In this document: positions 23,601 to 36,200 of the stretch, one piece after another
Position numbering within the stretch: the first letter of the stretch is position 1
How the letters are laid out: every line of letters starts with the position of its first letter
Source of the DNA: Tetradesmus obliquus
Taxonomy: Eukaryota; Chlorophyta; Chlorophyceae; Sphaeropleales; Scenedesmaceae
Reading direction: 5' to 3'
Assembly (NCBI GenBank): GCA_030272155.1
Contig: CP126191.1
Location: forward strand, 2,936,501-3,000,500
Length of the DNA stretch: 64,000 nucleotides
Position numbers and translations under genes: made by a program
The notes under the pieces: generated by a model
The model's input: only the letters and a program-made list of their open reading frames with translations
What the model was told of the DNA's origin: nothing
Database searches by the model: none

Positions 23601-25594
23601 CTGGCGTTAGAGTGCGCTGCAGGCACCTGGTGTGCAGCTGCCAGTGTGGTTATGTTTGGGTAGCAGGCAGCAGTTGCAGGCGAAGGTACATGGAGTTGTG
23701 TGCAGGCAGGATAGTTTGGAAAGTACAGCAGCACTGCTTGTGAAGGCGTGTGCAGCTGTCCTTCTGTGGGACTGGAATGTTTCTTTGGGTGTGTTCTTCT
23801 TGGTGGTGGCAAGTTGGAGTGGCTTGCTGCTTTGTTGTGTTTGTGGGCAACGGAGGCCAGTTCTGGCCGGCTGTGTCTCTCCTGGGTGGTCTGTGCACAG
23901 CAGCTGTGCAGCAACGCCTTCAGGTAGCATCACTGCTGGCCAGTGAGCTGGTTGGAGTTGGCTGTTTTATCTCTGTGAATACAGGAGCAAGGAGCTGTGT
24001 GAGCTGCACAGTACACCATGTGGGTTGTAGCTAAGCAGTTACTGGCTAGTAGCTGCGGTAGTGTGGTTGTGGTTGTCCTGGGCTTTGGCAGTGTTGCTGA
24101 TGGCGTGGTTGCCACCAGCACGCCATCACGCCAAGCTGCTGTTGCTTGCAAGTTGATTGCTGTGTTTGTGTTTGTTTTAGGCTATTCCTATGCTGCAAAT
24201 GCTTGCAGCTTGTGTGGGTTGCAGAGTGATAAAGTTTGGTTTCAGGGCTGCTGTGCTCGAGTCAAAAAGTTGAAAGCCATTAGTTGGGTGGCAGCTTGTG
24301 TAGTGTCAGCAGTCAAGAGCGCTCTCTAGGCTAGTACGGTGGTTGTGTTCTCATGTTACAACAGCAGAGGCATGCAACAAAGACACGAGTGTACACAGAG
24401 TGCCGGGACCTAGTCAGGCTTCCTGGAAGCTCAGTGCTGCTTGCTGATGCCTGTGCGAGAGCCGCCACAGTGGCTAATTTATTTCTGGGCAACTCAGCAA
24501 CTGGGCATGTGCGGGTGTCACCAGTGGTCTGGCTGTGTTACATTGTCGTGTAGTTGCAGCTTGGGTTGTTGGCTAAACAATAGACTGCTGGTGCTATGTG
24601 GTGGCTGTGTGTGTGTGTTGTATAGCGTATGTTTAGAGTGGCACTGTCTAGCTTGTTGGCTGTGGTCGACTTTTTGGTGGTGGCCAGCCATCGTGTGCAG
24701 GACTGCCAGCAGCAGCGGCAGTTCTATGCACCATCATCATGTTACTATGCACGATCATTGAGCAACCCTTTGGAATCATGCTGATTCCGTTGCATATGCT
24801 GGTCATCAGAAACAGACAGGAACTCTGCATCGAGGCTTTCTGATGTCACTGGTAGCGGCTGCAACACCAGTGTTGCAGGTTTCTGCATCAGTGTCTGTTT
24901 TCTTCGCACTGGAGTTGAGTAAACACCACAATGCTAAGAGCATAGTTGCCGTACAGCCTCACCGCACTGTGTGCATCTTGTGTCCGATTGGCAACCCTGC
25001 CGAGAGGCAGTCCCGTCACAGGACACAGTGTGCTGCTAGCTTTCAAGGCTTCTTGCACCAGAGGTTGTGCCGTCACAGCATCATGCTGTGAGCTTGATGC
25101 TTACCATAAGAGAGTGGCATGCGAGGGGTGCTGACGAAGCATGCCCCACCTGATCTGCACAGGTCACTAGGAGGAGTCACTGGTATGTCTGCTGGTATGC
25201 AGTTGTCAAGGCATGTTGTGTTGTTGAGAGAGACTTTGCAGTTTGACGTGTAAGCGTGTTGTGTAGCATACATTCGACACCAGTAGATGAGTCGCAAATT
25301 CAGTTGTGAACAATCTCTTGTTGATAGCGTACGTGTCCGCAATGGCCAACAACGGCTGCCAACACGGCCAGCCAGTGGTGCAGGCTCTGGCCGACCCCTG
25401 GGCTCTGGGTCACCTGGGCGGCACTGGCCCAGCAGTGCCTGGGCCCAGCAAAAGTTGACGACGACTTGCGCGACTATTAAACACTTTTTATGTTGAGCAC
25501 AGACGCTTGAACGCTGTTACAATTGCCGCTGCTGGTTCACAACCGCGACCTTTGAATTGATTTTGAGCCGAGACCTGAAACCTGTGCTAGGCGC
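23601..25594 (+). other. long G/T-rich 3' region of the YAK1 gene
   Basis: The first 1.1 kb or so after the YAK1 stop is strikingly G/T-rich on the coding strand (many tgttgtg and gttggc words) and lacks ORFs with recognisable motifs. It is probably a long 3' UTR. The remainder to 25594 shows nothing recognisable. Confidence 0.45.
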
Positions 25595-26020
25595 TCACAG
25601 TCCGTGAGCGAAGCCAATATTAGCCACTGCTATGCCAATGTCAAGAGGCCCACGCAGCTGTTCCTTAATCAACCCCACCTGACCTGATGTGAGCTTGCCC
25701 TCTCCGAAGCAAGTTGCAAGTGCACAGCTGAGGTAGTTTTGGCACGCAATCCATCTCAAAAGGGTAATCAGATAGTCCCGTGGGTACAAGTCCTCTTGGC
25801 GCCACCATCTTTTGCAGGCAAGCATCGTGGCTGCTCTAAGAAGCAGGCCAGACGAGCCGAGCCCTTCATGCCTGCTGAAAGCTGTTTCGATAGTTATCTT
25901 GAATATTTTCTGTGGCCTGCACTCATCGAGTCGTCGTTGTTGAGTATCGGAACTGCTGTGTCTGACATCCAAACCTATGTCGCTTGCAGGCTGCCAGCAA
26001 CCTCCACTCCGCTCGTTCAT
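25595..26020 (-). CDS. possible small gene or exon, unknown
   Basis: An ATG-started frame of 141 residues lies head-to-head with the gene at 26142. Its last 90 or so residues (for example LLLRAATMLACKRWW, LYPRDYLITLLRW, CFGEGKLTSGQVG) have a balanced, helical-looking composition, unlike the Cys/His/Ala-rich chance frames around it. An acceptor-like TTTCAG stands just before that part, so it may be a terminal exon. No family was recognised. Confidence 0.28.
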   Translation of the reverse strand: MNERSGGCWQPASDIGLDVRHSSSDTQQRRLDECRPQKIFKITIETAFSRHEGLGSSGLLLRAATMLACKRWWRQEDLYPRDYLITLLRWIACQNYLSCALATCFGEGKLTSGQVGLIKEQLRGPLDIGIAVANIGFAHGL

Positions 26021-26141
26021 CAGCCGACACCACAAAAGTCAACATCTGGCACCCGCAGAGCCAACAGCAGCTCTCCTGCCTACACCCAGAACCTGTCAGC
26101 CACCCTGCAGCTGCAGCCTGCAGGCATATCTTGATTCAGCC

Positions 26142-27171
26142 ATGATGCAGTCACGCAAGCGCTCCTTCAACAACAGCGCAGGCGAGTGCATCGTCCTGCG
26201 AAGCCCAGCAGACAGCGTGGATGTGCTATGCCGCCCGCACCGCGATCAGCAGCACAAGCGCAGCTGTGGCACAGACAGCAACCCAGCACCAGGCCAGCTG
26301 CGCCAGAGTGATGTGCAGGCCTTTTTCAACAGCCTCCTGGCTCCCTACCTGCACAACGTGCCATCTTCACAGGCCCTGGCAGCTTACAGCGGCCTGGATG
26401 AGGCCGGCTGGCAGTCGTTCGCGGAGCTGAATGCTCTGATGGGGCAGTGCTACCACAAGCTGCCATCCGGTGCCCTGCGAGGCTACCACAGGTGAGTGCT
26501 GGATGGTGCAAGGGGTAGGTACTGTAATGGGGTGCTGCAGCTCCACTGCTTTCCTGCAAGTGTTGCATGCGGTGTTATCTTCAGCAGCAGCAGTTCCTGC
26601 AAGCAGCAGTTCCTGCAAGCTGGGTTGAAGGTGTCCTGCAAGCACATCAGCATTGTTCAGGCGTCTGGTGGCAACTGATAGTGCTGAATTCTTGTAATAC
26701 TTCCACATGTAACGTGCGCATCAGCTGCAGTGCAACAAGTGCTCAACCTCAAAACAACGCATGTGTTCGTGACGTCAACTGCTACTGTGCTGTGCTCATG
26801 CTGTGCCCTGCACCCGCAGCTTCACCACTCAGGAGCGCTCCGCCCTGTGGCTCAACTACGCAAAAGCGCACCACGTTCCTGCGGAGGCAGCGACCGCACC
26901 AGCGCCTGTGGCCTACAGCCCTCGCCACCTGCAGCTGGTGCGCTTCCTGCTGGAGTGGGTGATGTCATCAGCAGCAGACGCGTCCCTCACAGAGTACACA
27001 ATTGAGCTGCCAGACTGGATGGTGGGCTATGCTGCGCGCTGGGGCTGGGGCCAGAGCAGCATTAAGCTGCTGGTGCTGCAGGGCTACCCTGCGATGGACC
27101 CCTGCTGCAGCAGGGTGAGCAGCAGCAGAGCGCACTGCTGCCGCCTGTTTATGCCGATGTCAATTGCTTAG
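26142..27171 (+). CDS. Small two-exon protein of unknown function
   Basis: Model: join(26142..26491, 26820..27171), 233 residues, phase 2 junction restored as a Ser codon (YHR/S-FTTQERSALW). The start is a double ATG in a good context (gccATGATG). Composition is normal and free of long homopolymers: SDVQAFFNSLLAPYLHNVP, ALAAYSGLDEAGWQSF, then ALWLNYAKAHHVP, HLQLVRFLLEWVM and a Trp-rich LPDWMVGYAARWGWGQS. It may be a helical nuclear or cytosolic protein; the Lys/Arg stretch near the N-terminus (SRKRS) is basic. A further donor-like GTGAGC occurs near 27114, so the C-terminus could differ. No family recognised. Confidence 0.5.
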
Positions 27172-30100
27172 AGCGTGCGGCGGCAGCGCGCTTCTGCTTT
27201 GCCAGCGCAGGGTGCGGCACGTGTTGAGGCCAAGCGCCTGCGATGCGTGCTGCCGATACCCAACATGACATTATGACCTCTGACCGCCTGCCTTCGGCGT
27301 GTAGTGACTAAGTTCAGCAGCATACTGCCGCTCCTTCCTTTGTTAAGTAGATGCATGGGCATGTGGTGCCGACAATCTACTGTATAATTACATCAAGCTT
27401 TTGCAGCTGTGGCTGGCCTGTGCGTCCTGCCCAACATTCGCAAGTTATATCAGTAGTGTTCTGGCCCGTGACATGCTTCCATCTGCCAGCAACGAGTGCG
27501 GTGTTGTGCAGGTGCACAGTGTGCTTCTGGCTGTGCTGTGGCATAGCATGCTTGGCTATTCTTTTACAGCAATACTAGCATACACTTGCGCTGACTGAAG
27601 TGTGAAGCGCTGTGATTGGTTGTGCTGCAGCGGCACTCTCAGCAGTTCACTATGCACTGGGGCTCCTGCAAGGTTACGTGTTTAAATACGTGATACAAAG
27701 CAACTGGGATCTGGCTGTTGCCAGGAGTGCTGTCCACTGTCGCTGAAACATGTGACGTATTCTGAGCAAGGCTGTGCATGGGCCTGTTGTTTTTCCTTTG
27801 TAGCTGCACGCGACTGGGTCGCAAAGCTTGAGGCTTGCCATACACGCTGCCCACTGGTGGCCATCAGCATGCACAACAAGTTAAGTGCCAACTGCTGTTC
27901 AGTCAATCCTGCCATGTGCTTGTTGGCTGGCTGTCCACACTAGTAGTACTTGCTGATAGATTGCACGCTGTGCTGTGACCTGCAGCAGCTGAATGATGCT
28001 GTCCTGACTTCTTTTCTGGCATGCTCTTGTCACCTACTGGTGCAGCAGCACACTTGGACCACTGCTCCACGCAGGTTTTGCAGCTGCATATGCGTGTTTT
28101 CCAGTGTACCTGCAGCACTGAGCGATTGTCTTGGACTGCTCTGCTGCACTGTGTCCTCACTCTCAAGTGATCTGGCATGCGGCCATGATGTGGTCATTGT
28201 CATCTGGTTTAGGACACACCTGGCAAGTGTACTCATGTATGAAGAGAGCAAATGTACTCGTATGCATACCATACATATGTGGTAGCTCGACACATCACAA
28301 CAGCCCTGTATGCCTGCTTTTGAATGCATACTGATGATCAGGTGACTGGGGATGCAGAGTTGGAGCGCCAGTATGCGAGAGTGTGCTGCTGCTGCACTGC
28401 AGTACGCTGCATGGAGGGTTTAAACAAAATAAATCGGGATGACGCACACTGCTGAGGTGTACAGCACCAGCTTGCTTTGACCTGTTGTTCACGATCTGTA
28501 ATATTCCTTTTCTGCCTCGTGGGTAGTGTCGGTTGTAAAGAGCTTACAAGCTGGCTCATGCTACCACATGGTGCAAGTGCATGTGATGATGATGCAATGC
28601 CAGCTTTCCAGCACATGCCCAATGCATGGAGTCATCACAACACCACCTTGAGCAGTGGCCGTGTGGCCATTGGGCAGCAGTTGCTTTTACAGCAGCTAGC
28701 CAGCACTGGCTGGCGAGAGCACCAGACAATTTGCTGGACTCCAGCTTGATAATGACAGGCACTGTCTGCCAGTGGAGCCAGAGTTGAAATGCGCCCCAGC
28801 GCTGAGCCTCTGATCCCAGCAATGCTGGGGCATGCTGCTCTGTCTGACCTAAGGACACCAAAACTTGAAGGCCAAAACTTGAAGACCAAACACAGCACAC
28901 ACTGCAGCAAGAGCACGACAACCTGGGTCGGGCAAGGGCTTTCCTGTCAGTCCTGCTGGTAGAAAGCATAGCAGGCCACAACACACATGGCTCTAGTGTC
29001 GCGCTCTGTTGGTACAAGGGAGGCGTGCAATAGCATGCCATGCAGCGCGAGGCGCGCTGCTGCCCGCAGAACTGCTCAAACAATACACACCCCTCAAAAA
29101 CGCACAGAAAGCGGAGACATCAACAATCAGCACAGTGATCAATCAGGCAGCATGAAACATTGTTGCTGTCGCTGTCGCATGCGGCAAGGAAGCAGCAGTA
29201 GCAGCAGCACAAGGCTGGTACCCTTCCTTCATGCTGGTCACAGCTGCGCTGGTATGTAGCAGCCACTGTCAAACCAGAAAATGCTACTGTGTTCAGCACC
29301 ATCCATTTTTACGCTGCTCCAGTCAGCACTTCAAAGATTGACATGTCACTGCGCCTGAGCTGATCATGACACCACCGCCACCACCACCACCCATTGCTTG
29401 TGGCAGCAGGGAACCCTACCCTGCTGCCAGCAAGCTGAGAGACAAAGGAAGATCTACTGTACAAGTGCAGGGTGCTTGGCTGCAAGGATGCTCGCGCCAA
29501 GCACATGCATCGGTGGTGGACTGCCACCTCACTCTGCTTATATACAAGTCCAACGACACACACTCACGATGGTGGTGTACAGCAGCACCGCAGCTGTAAC
29601 ACAAGCACCTGGGGTGCACCCGCCATACACCGTAACTGGGAACTGCTGCGGAGTATATTCTTCTGTACAAAAGCGCTGCAGGACAGGTCTGCACACATTG
29701 CTGTAGGTGCAAGATGCATGTGTGATGCCTGAATGTAAAAGGCACACATTGCCTGAATGTGTAAAGGGCACCCGTCAAGATGTCATCAGCCACAGCATGC
29801 CTCTGGATGTTAGGCGATGCTGCAGCATTCATAGGTGTGTCATGCTCACACTGCTCTCCTGCATGATGTTTGCACCACACACTAGTGAGGAAATGAGAAA
29901 ACGACCATGCAGTGGCATCCCGATGACACAGCGTGCAAACTGGCGACATGTGCCGGTCCTTTTGTGATAAAATACATGGCAACACGCGCCACTATGTGGG
30001 TGCAAAGAAGCGTTGCACACAAGCTCCTCGCTCGTCAGATGAAGCACAACAGATGATTGCACCTCTTAAGTCAGCCACAAGGCCAGTTAAGGCAGGGCAG

Positions 30101-30461
30101 TGCAACCGTCACATCCTGCAAAGTGTCCTAGTTGAGCACTATTGAGCAACAATAACAGCACTGCATTGCACCAATGCATGGCACCAAAGCATCCCATAAC
30201 CCCGCAAGCTGCCGTTCTGCCATGCACAGAGGTGCTTCACAGCAGTACAAACGCCACACTGGCAGCACAATGACCGCTGCAAGCTGCCAAAATCAGGTCC
30301 AGCGCTGGCTGGCTAGCCCCAATGCCGCTGCAAAACCTGGGATGTAAAAGCATACGTGCCGCACCTGTGACACAACATTCCTGTAACGCCATCGATCAAT
30401 CATTTGCTAGCACGAGTAACAACCCAGACACCATCACTACACGTTTCCGTGCTGCATACGT
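27172..30461. other. gene-free stretch between convergent genes
   Basis: No coding sequence, RNA gene or mobile element was recognised in 3.3 kb. Small direct duplications occur, for example tgcctgaatgt at about 29734-29771 and aaaacttgaag at about 28859-28885. The right part is A/C-rich on the plus strand, consistent with a G/T-rich 3' UTR of the minus-strand lipase. Confidence 0.45.
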
Positions 30462-31482
30462 TCACTGCGGCCAGGTGTCCTGCTGCAGCAGCGTCACCAT
30501 GCGCCGCCTGTATGCAATCATGCGGTGGCCAGGGAACATGCCCCCTAGCTGCTTCAGCCCCAGCCCCTCACCACTCCTAGGGTAGCTTTTCAGCGGCCGC
30601 ACAACCGGCTCGAGCCCTGAGCCAGTCATGACGTACTGCTGGCCCAAAGGATGGCTCACAGGCAGTGCTGCTTTGCCCACAAGGTGCATCGCAGCTAGCG
30701 CTACAGGCGCCGTAAGTGCCGCCGGCAGCATGCTGAGCAGGGACAGCTGCGGGGCCAGCAGCTGGGGTGCTGCAATTGCTGCGCTGCAGCGCACGCCAGC
30801 TGCCAGGGCGCCAGTGACGAAAGCTGTCATGCCAGCTTTCGCGAGGCTGACTCTGGACCAGCCCCTGCTGCTCTTGCTGCTGCTGACTACGACATGCTCC
30901 CGTGTGCTGTTGATGCTGCTGGTGGCATCCTGCAGCTGTTGGCTGCTGGCAGACATCCATTGTGTTGCTGCTGCGGACGCAAGCAGCAGCGATGTCTCAA
31001 GCCCGCTTGTGAACGCAGCCAGGCTGCTGCTGCTGATAATGCTGCTGCTGCTGCTATCCGATACCTCTGACAAGCTTGACAGGCTGTCACTGCTAGCACT
31101 GTTTGTGTCACTAGCATCACTCAGACTGCGCTGTAGCTGTGCCCTGCGCTGCAATCGCTGCTGCTGCACGGCTCCTCGTGCTGCTGCCAGCCAGTTGCTC
31201 AGCTCTGCACTGCCGCCGCTGGGAGCCAGCGCATACGAACCAGCAGCGCCGGCTGCTGCATGTACATACACCTGCTGCGCTGCCTGCAGCTGCTGCGGCT
31301 GCGCAAGCAAGCCGTACTCCCAGCCGGCCGCAACCGTCTGCATTGCGAAGGCCTGCTGCTGCGCATTGTAGGTTGTTAGATCTGTCAGGCTGTCCCATGA
31401 GCTGCTGCGGGTGAAAGGCATGCTGGCAACGCTGTCGCTGCTGTCGGACCTGTGCATGCCAGCTGCAATGCAGCTGCTGGCT

Positions 31483-31516
<34 letters not shown>

Positions 31517-33282
31517 GCCGTGTGAGCTTGGATGTCAGCTTGCTGGCAAGGAGGCTGCTACTGGTTGGTGAGCTGGGTGCTGCTGGTGCCTTGAGCAGCA
31601 GGTTGACAAAAGGCACAACAGGGTCCTCTGCGATGCAGCAGCAGCACCACATGCAGCACAATGGTAGGTTCAGTTTGTGTGAAGAACAGGGAAATGACCA
31701 TGTGTGTTTGTTGTGGGAGCATGCTGGCTTGACTTGCAGGCAGTGCGCTGGGTACACTACTCCTGCAAAGATACACCAGCACGCTTGCAAGGACACTGCA
31801 AGCTGCACCGGCAAGGCTAAATGGCATGAAAATGCAAGGATACTTGGGTTTTTGAGCCAACATGGCTGCCAGAAACTGACAGCATGCTCACTGACCTGGC
31901 AGGATGATGTTGGTGATGAACTGGTCCCAGCCAGCAGCAGCCACCTCCTGCAGCAGGTCTGCATTGGCGACTGCCGGAGTTGCGAAGCTAATGCAGCGGA
32001 TGCGGGGGTCTGGTGCTGCCTGCTGCTGCTGCTGTCTCAGCGCCAGGCCACGCAGCAGCCGCACAGTGGTCAGTGTGGCAACTGCCCCACCCAGGCTGTG
32101 GCCTGTCAGCACCAGCCGCTTGCCTGCTGCTGCAGCTGCAGCATGCAGGGCTTGGATGGACATGGCTGCGTGGTTGGCGCGGCGGATGAAGCCACCGTGT
32201 GCGCGGGCGCGCCGACTGCTGCTGCTGTCCGTGCTGCTGCTGCTGCTGCTGCTGCTTGTGTCATCATGCTGATGTTGCTGCAGCAGCGGCTGCTGCTGCT
32301 GCTGCTGCTGCTTGTGGTGCCAGAGTGGCCCGTGGAAGAATGCCAGGTTTGCCAGCCAATCTGTGGGTGTCCTGGTGCCCTGGAATGCTACATAGATGGC
32401 AGCATCCGACTCACCAACCAGGTACCTGCAGGAATAAACAAGGGCAGCAAACAGTTTCAGCAACATGCTGAGGCACAATGTGACCATGGGCTGCAGGTTG
32501 CGCTTCTGGCCTGTGCTGACAGGTGCAGGTGGTAGTTGAGCTGGTTGTGTGCTGCTGCTTGCGCGTTTGCTATGCTGCATGCCTGCAGACATACAGCAGC
32601 TGTGCCAGCTGCAGGCCTGCTTACACAACGCACCTCTGCCCGCCTGTCTTGTGGTGGCTGATGTTTGGGAGGCTGGCGCCCAGCTCTGACTCCAAGGCTG
32701 TGATGTGAGCAGCAAAGCTAGCCTCCGTGCTGCACTCGGCTGCTCGGTAGACCAGCTCGCTCAAAAGCGTGGCATAGCGGACGTCCTAAGAAAGGATGTA
32801 TCCGGATCGGGATCCGGCAAGCAGCAGGAAGCAAGGCAGCGGATGAGACCACAAGAACAGCATGCTGTACATTGCATGCAATCTGCAAGATAAAATAACA
32901 GATAGTGTAGTTTGATGTATTGATGTGTATGAGAGCTGAGTGACATGCGCAGTGCGCGGAACTCAGCAGCGTTCCTTTGACCGTCCATGCCAAACGTGAG
33001 GCAGTGCAGCAACATGCCAAAATAGGCAATGTGTATTGTGTGTAGTTCAAATAGCACCAGCATAAAGCGCACCTCTGCTTGCATGGACATGGTTGACTCT
33101 TGCTGTTGTGCGAGGTGTTCCTGCCGATCCTGCTGCACTACCACCAACGCTGAATGCAGTAGGAGCTGCTGTCTGGTGTTGCTTGTGGTGTCAGCGGATT
33201 GCACCCTGAGCGTGGCCACAGCAGTTCTGCTGAGCCTGCAAATCGAGCCGGGCGGCAGCAGCAGAGGACTTGTGAAAGGCAG
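30462..33282 (-). CDS. Class 3 (fungal-type) triacylglycerol lipase, 5' end uncertain
   Basis: Lipase_3 family alpha/beta hydrolase acting on acylglycerols or galactolipids. Secure exons: complement(30462..31627, 31896..32425, 32634..32785), in phase. The N-terminal block DVRYATLLSELVYRAAE is followed by AAIYVAFQGTRTPTDWLANL (oxyanion region) and the nucleophile elbow LTGHSLGGAVATL. The catalytic acid is in ILPEDPVVPF, an exon junction, and the His is probably in GHRMIAYRRRM close to the C-terminus. Poly-Gln/Ser replaces a lid-like loop after GPLWHHK, and about 190 Ser/Ala-rich residues separate the Asp from the His. A further exon 33073..33282 (70 codons, acceptor TTACCAG, donor GAG/GTGCGC, same phase) is likely; the initiator ATG was not resolved. 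Confidence 0.85.
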
Positions 33283-36200
33283 CTGGTAAGAACTTAACAG
33301 AACTAGGTTGTGCACTGTTGCACACGGTATGCAGGTATATAGGGCGCCAAGGACTGCCACCCGAACAAGGAACGCATGTCACGTTCCAAAAGCTCACACA
33401 TGTGGTCGGATGAATACGGCAAAACTCGGAAAGGAGACAAAGCACTATCAAACCAACGTCGAAATATGTTGCTTACCTTGTGCGGTGCGCTCCTATGCCA
33501 AAGGGGTGGAAGCGTCCCACAGCTGCTGACCCAGACTTGCACTGCGCCTGGGCAGGTGCTGGTGCTCCCACGCAGTGCTCCACTAACATTTTGCTGTTTA
33601 TGGTTGCACTAGCTGCGCATAGTCAGCTTCTGCTGCAGGTCAACTGTAGAAGCTGGCGCGCCAAAATGTCCTGCTGAGCACAAGACGGGTCCACTTGGGT
33701 TGCAGCACGGATATGACTTGTTTCAGCTTCGAAACAAGAAAGCAGAAACTAGTACTGTCTGCTGCTGAGCGCGCTGCCAGCACATGCAACAAGGTGTCTC
33801 GAAAGGGATGTCAGCTGCAGTTGCGGGCACGCCTGGTAGAACAGCACACTAACACATCGGTATCCGTCTGATCACCAGTGCCTCAAACTGAAAGGCTCTG
33901 AGCGTCGTCTGAGATGTGATGCGTTGGCACTTGAAGCGAAAGCAACAATGCCTATACATTCAGCTGCGTGTGGCTTGTGACCTTCGGCGTCTGCAAAGTG
34001 GTTGCTACTGTTTGGCAGTATTATTCGTCTCAATGCACGTCCGCTGTGTGTGCTCTTTCTATGCGGTGGGTGTCAAAACCCAAACCTCATGTACAGGATT
34101 TCTGGCATGGGCCCCAGCAATCCCTGCAACCGTGCCACTCGACGTAATCATTCTACAAGCTTTTACATTTGAATGTTGCGTTCGAACGTCTTGGGATATC
34201 AACTGTGGGCGACAGGAGCTCCGCTGCCCTTCATCAGAAGAGTTGAGGGTTTTCTGTCGTGCGCGCATGCATGCACTGCACTGTGGCACATGCCTCCAGC
34301 AAAGCTTGTGTTGCTGCCCCATGCCAGACCAGCTTGGGAACATAATCTAATCATTTGGCATTGCAAATGTTACTCTGTACTAAAAATAGTCCAGCGGTTG
34401 ATGCACCGAAGCAGCGTCATAACAGCGAGCTGCCTGGGCCCATCATCAAAGAAGCACTACACGTACAGTACAGTGCCAGCCACACAATGGCACGGACGGT
34501 GCATGCACAGCATTGCCGAGCAATCAAAGACAATCAACTCATAGCCAAAGCCCCAACTGTACAAACGCTGCGGCAAAATCTTCTGAGCAAAGACTACAAC
34601 TTTCAACTCTAACATGCGTTGCAGCGTACCCCTGGCAGGCGAGTTTGCATGCCCAGGCCACAAGCAGCCTGCGATCAAAATTGGCTGTGGCACTGAGGTG
34701 TGTGCATGGTATGCTGCCACAGTTCAGAGTGGCAGTGAGCCACAAGCAAGGGAGGCAAGGCAGACAGCGCCGCTGCTGCATATCAACACACTGCAGGATG
34801 CTGATCTGCTGGCACGCCACAAACCAACCGGCCAGCACAGCAGCACCAGAATGAGCAGAGCTCAGAAGCGGGTACATCCCCGCACATTGCAGCAGGCCTC
34901 GGCCCTTGCAGGGCCCTCCACACACAGCAGTAACAAGCTAGAAGCTCACCCCAAGCACACACAGCTTGCACTCACAGCACAGACAGCCCCCACAAAACAC
35001 ACCAGACCTGCCCAGCCGCACACGACGTAGTGCACTAAGCACGTGCGTATTGCGCCTGCATGCATCCTGGGGTGCTGTAGTGGTGGTGCTGGCAGCTGTT
35101 TGCATTGCATGGGAGTGAGCGTCAACAAGGACAGAGCACTATCAGACAAGCAATCGACGTATGCTGGCATGCCATGTCCATCATGGACGACTATGATAGC
35201 CGTGCGAGCAGGCACCCTTTTAAACAGCACATGTGGCGTGTGATTGAAAGCTGCGTGGCTGCCAACCTGCCAAAATCAGCAACACATCCCAAGCTGGCTG
35301 ATGACAACTACTGCCAGACTTATCCTCTGTGTGATGTGTTGCTGCACTCAAATCTAGAACGTCGCCAGGTGACCTTGCTGCCATGACACAGCTGCTCACA
35401 TGACTCTCTGGCGGGCGATTGCACTGCTGCTGTAACTCTGCCGTAAGGAGCCAGGCACAGCATGCAAGTGCCGCACAACCATGCAGCAACTGGCGGGTTT
35501 AGCATGTACTGACGACTAAACATGACACTACCAATGCATGACCAAGGGCCGTGTGCTGCATTGAAGACCTTGAAGGGCCCCAACTCTGCAACAGCACAAC
35601 TCTGTAGACCAAACTACAACAACTACTACTGTCAGTCAACATATATGTAGATGCACTATGAGCAGGAACTGTGCAGTGGCAAGTTGCCTGCGATGTGTTC
35701 AGTGGGGGCATGATGCTCAGCAAAGGCCAGTTGTAATGGTGTGTATGTGGAGCCAGTCGGAGTGGTCTCCGAATGACCTGCCACAATGAGCTGTTGCTAT
35801 TGCAGCAACAACCCAGCAGTATGTATCAGCCAGTGCAGGATCCAGAAGGTGACCGCAGGCCTGCCTCAGGCAGCTGACCCAGAACACAAGCAGCGGCAGT
35901 TGACCGCTGTTTTCTGCTGGCGTAGTGCATTTCCACCTCCTGAACAACCCTGCTTCCCTGTCACATGCTAGTCAAGGGTGTGATGGACGATACAATGCTA
36001 TGATAGCTGTGCATCCAAACTGGTGCTGCACAGCAGCTGCTGTCAGAGCAGTAGTGCCCACATGCAGCAGTCGCTACAGCATCGTGCAAACACATGCCCA
36101 TACTGTTGCCAGCTACGCAAGTCGTGCCAAGATGGCCGCACTCTTGCAGCTGACTGAGCAGAAGCAGACACTTGCACACCAACAATGTACACCACCCGTA

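Noticed and set aside
32790..32830. Near-palindrome ccggatcgggatccgg as a regulatory element
   Set aside because: Short, imperfect and inside a lipase intron; nothing else supports a function.
34614..35030. ATG-started 138-codon frame on the plus strand
   Set aside because: Thr/His/Ala-rich low-information sequence with no domain; similar chance frames are common in this A/C-rich stretch.
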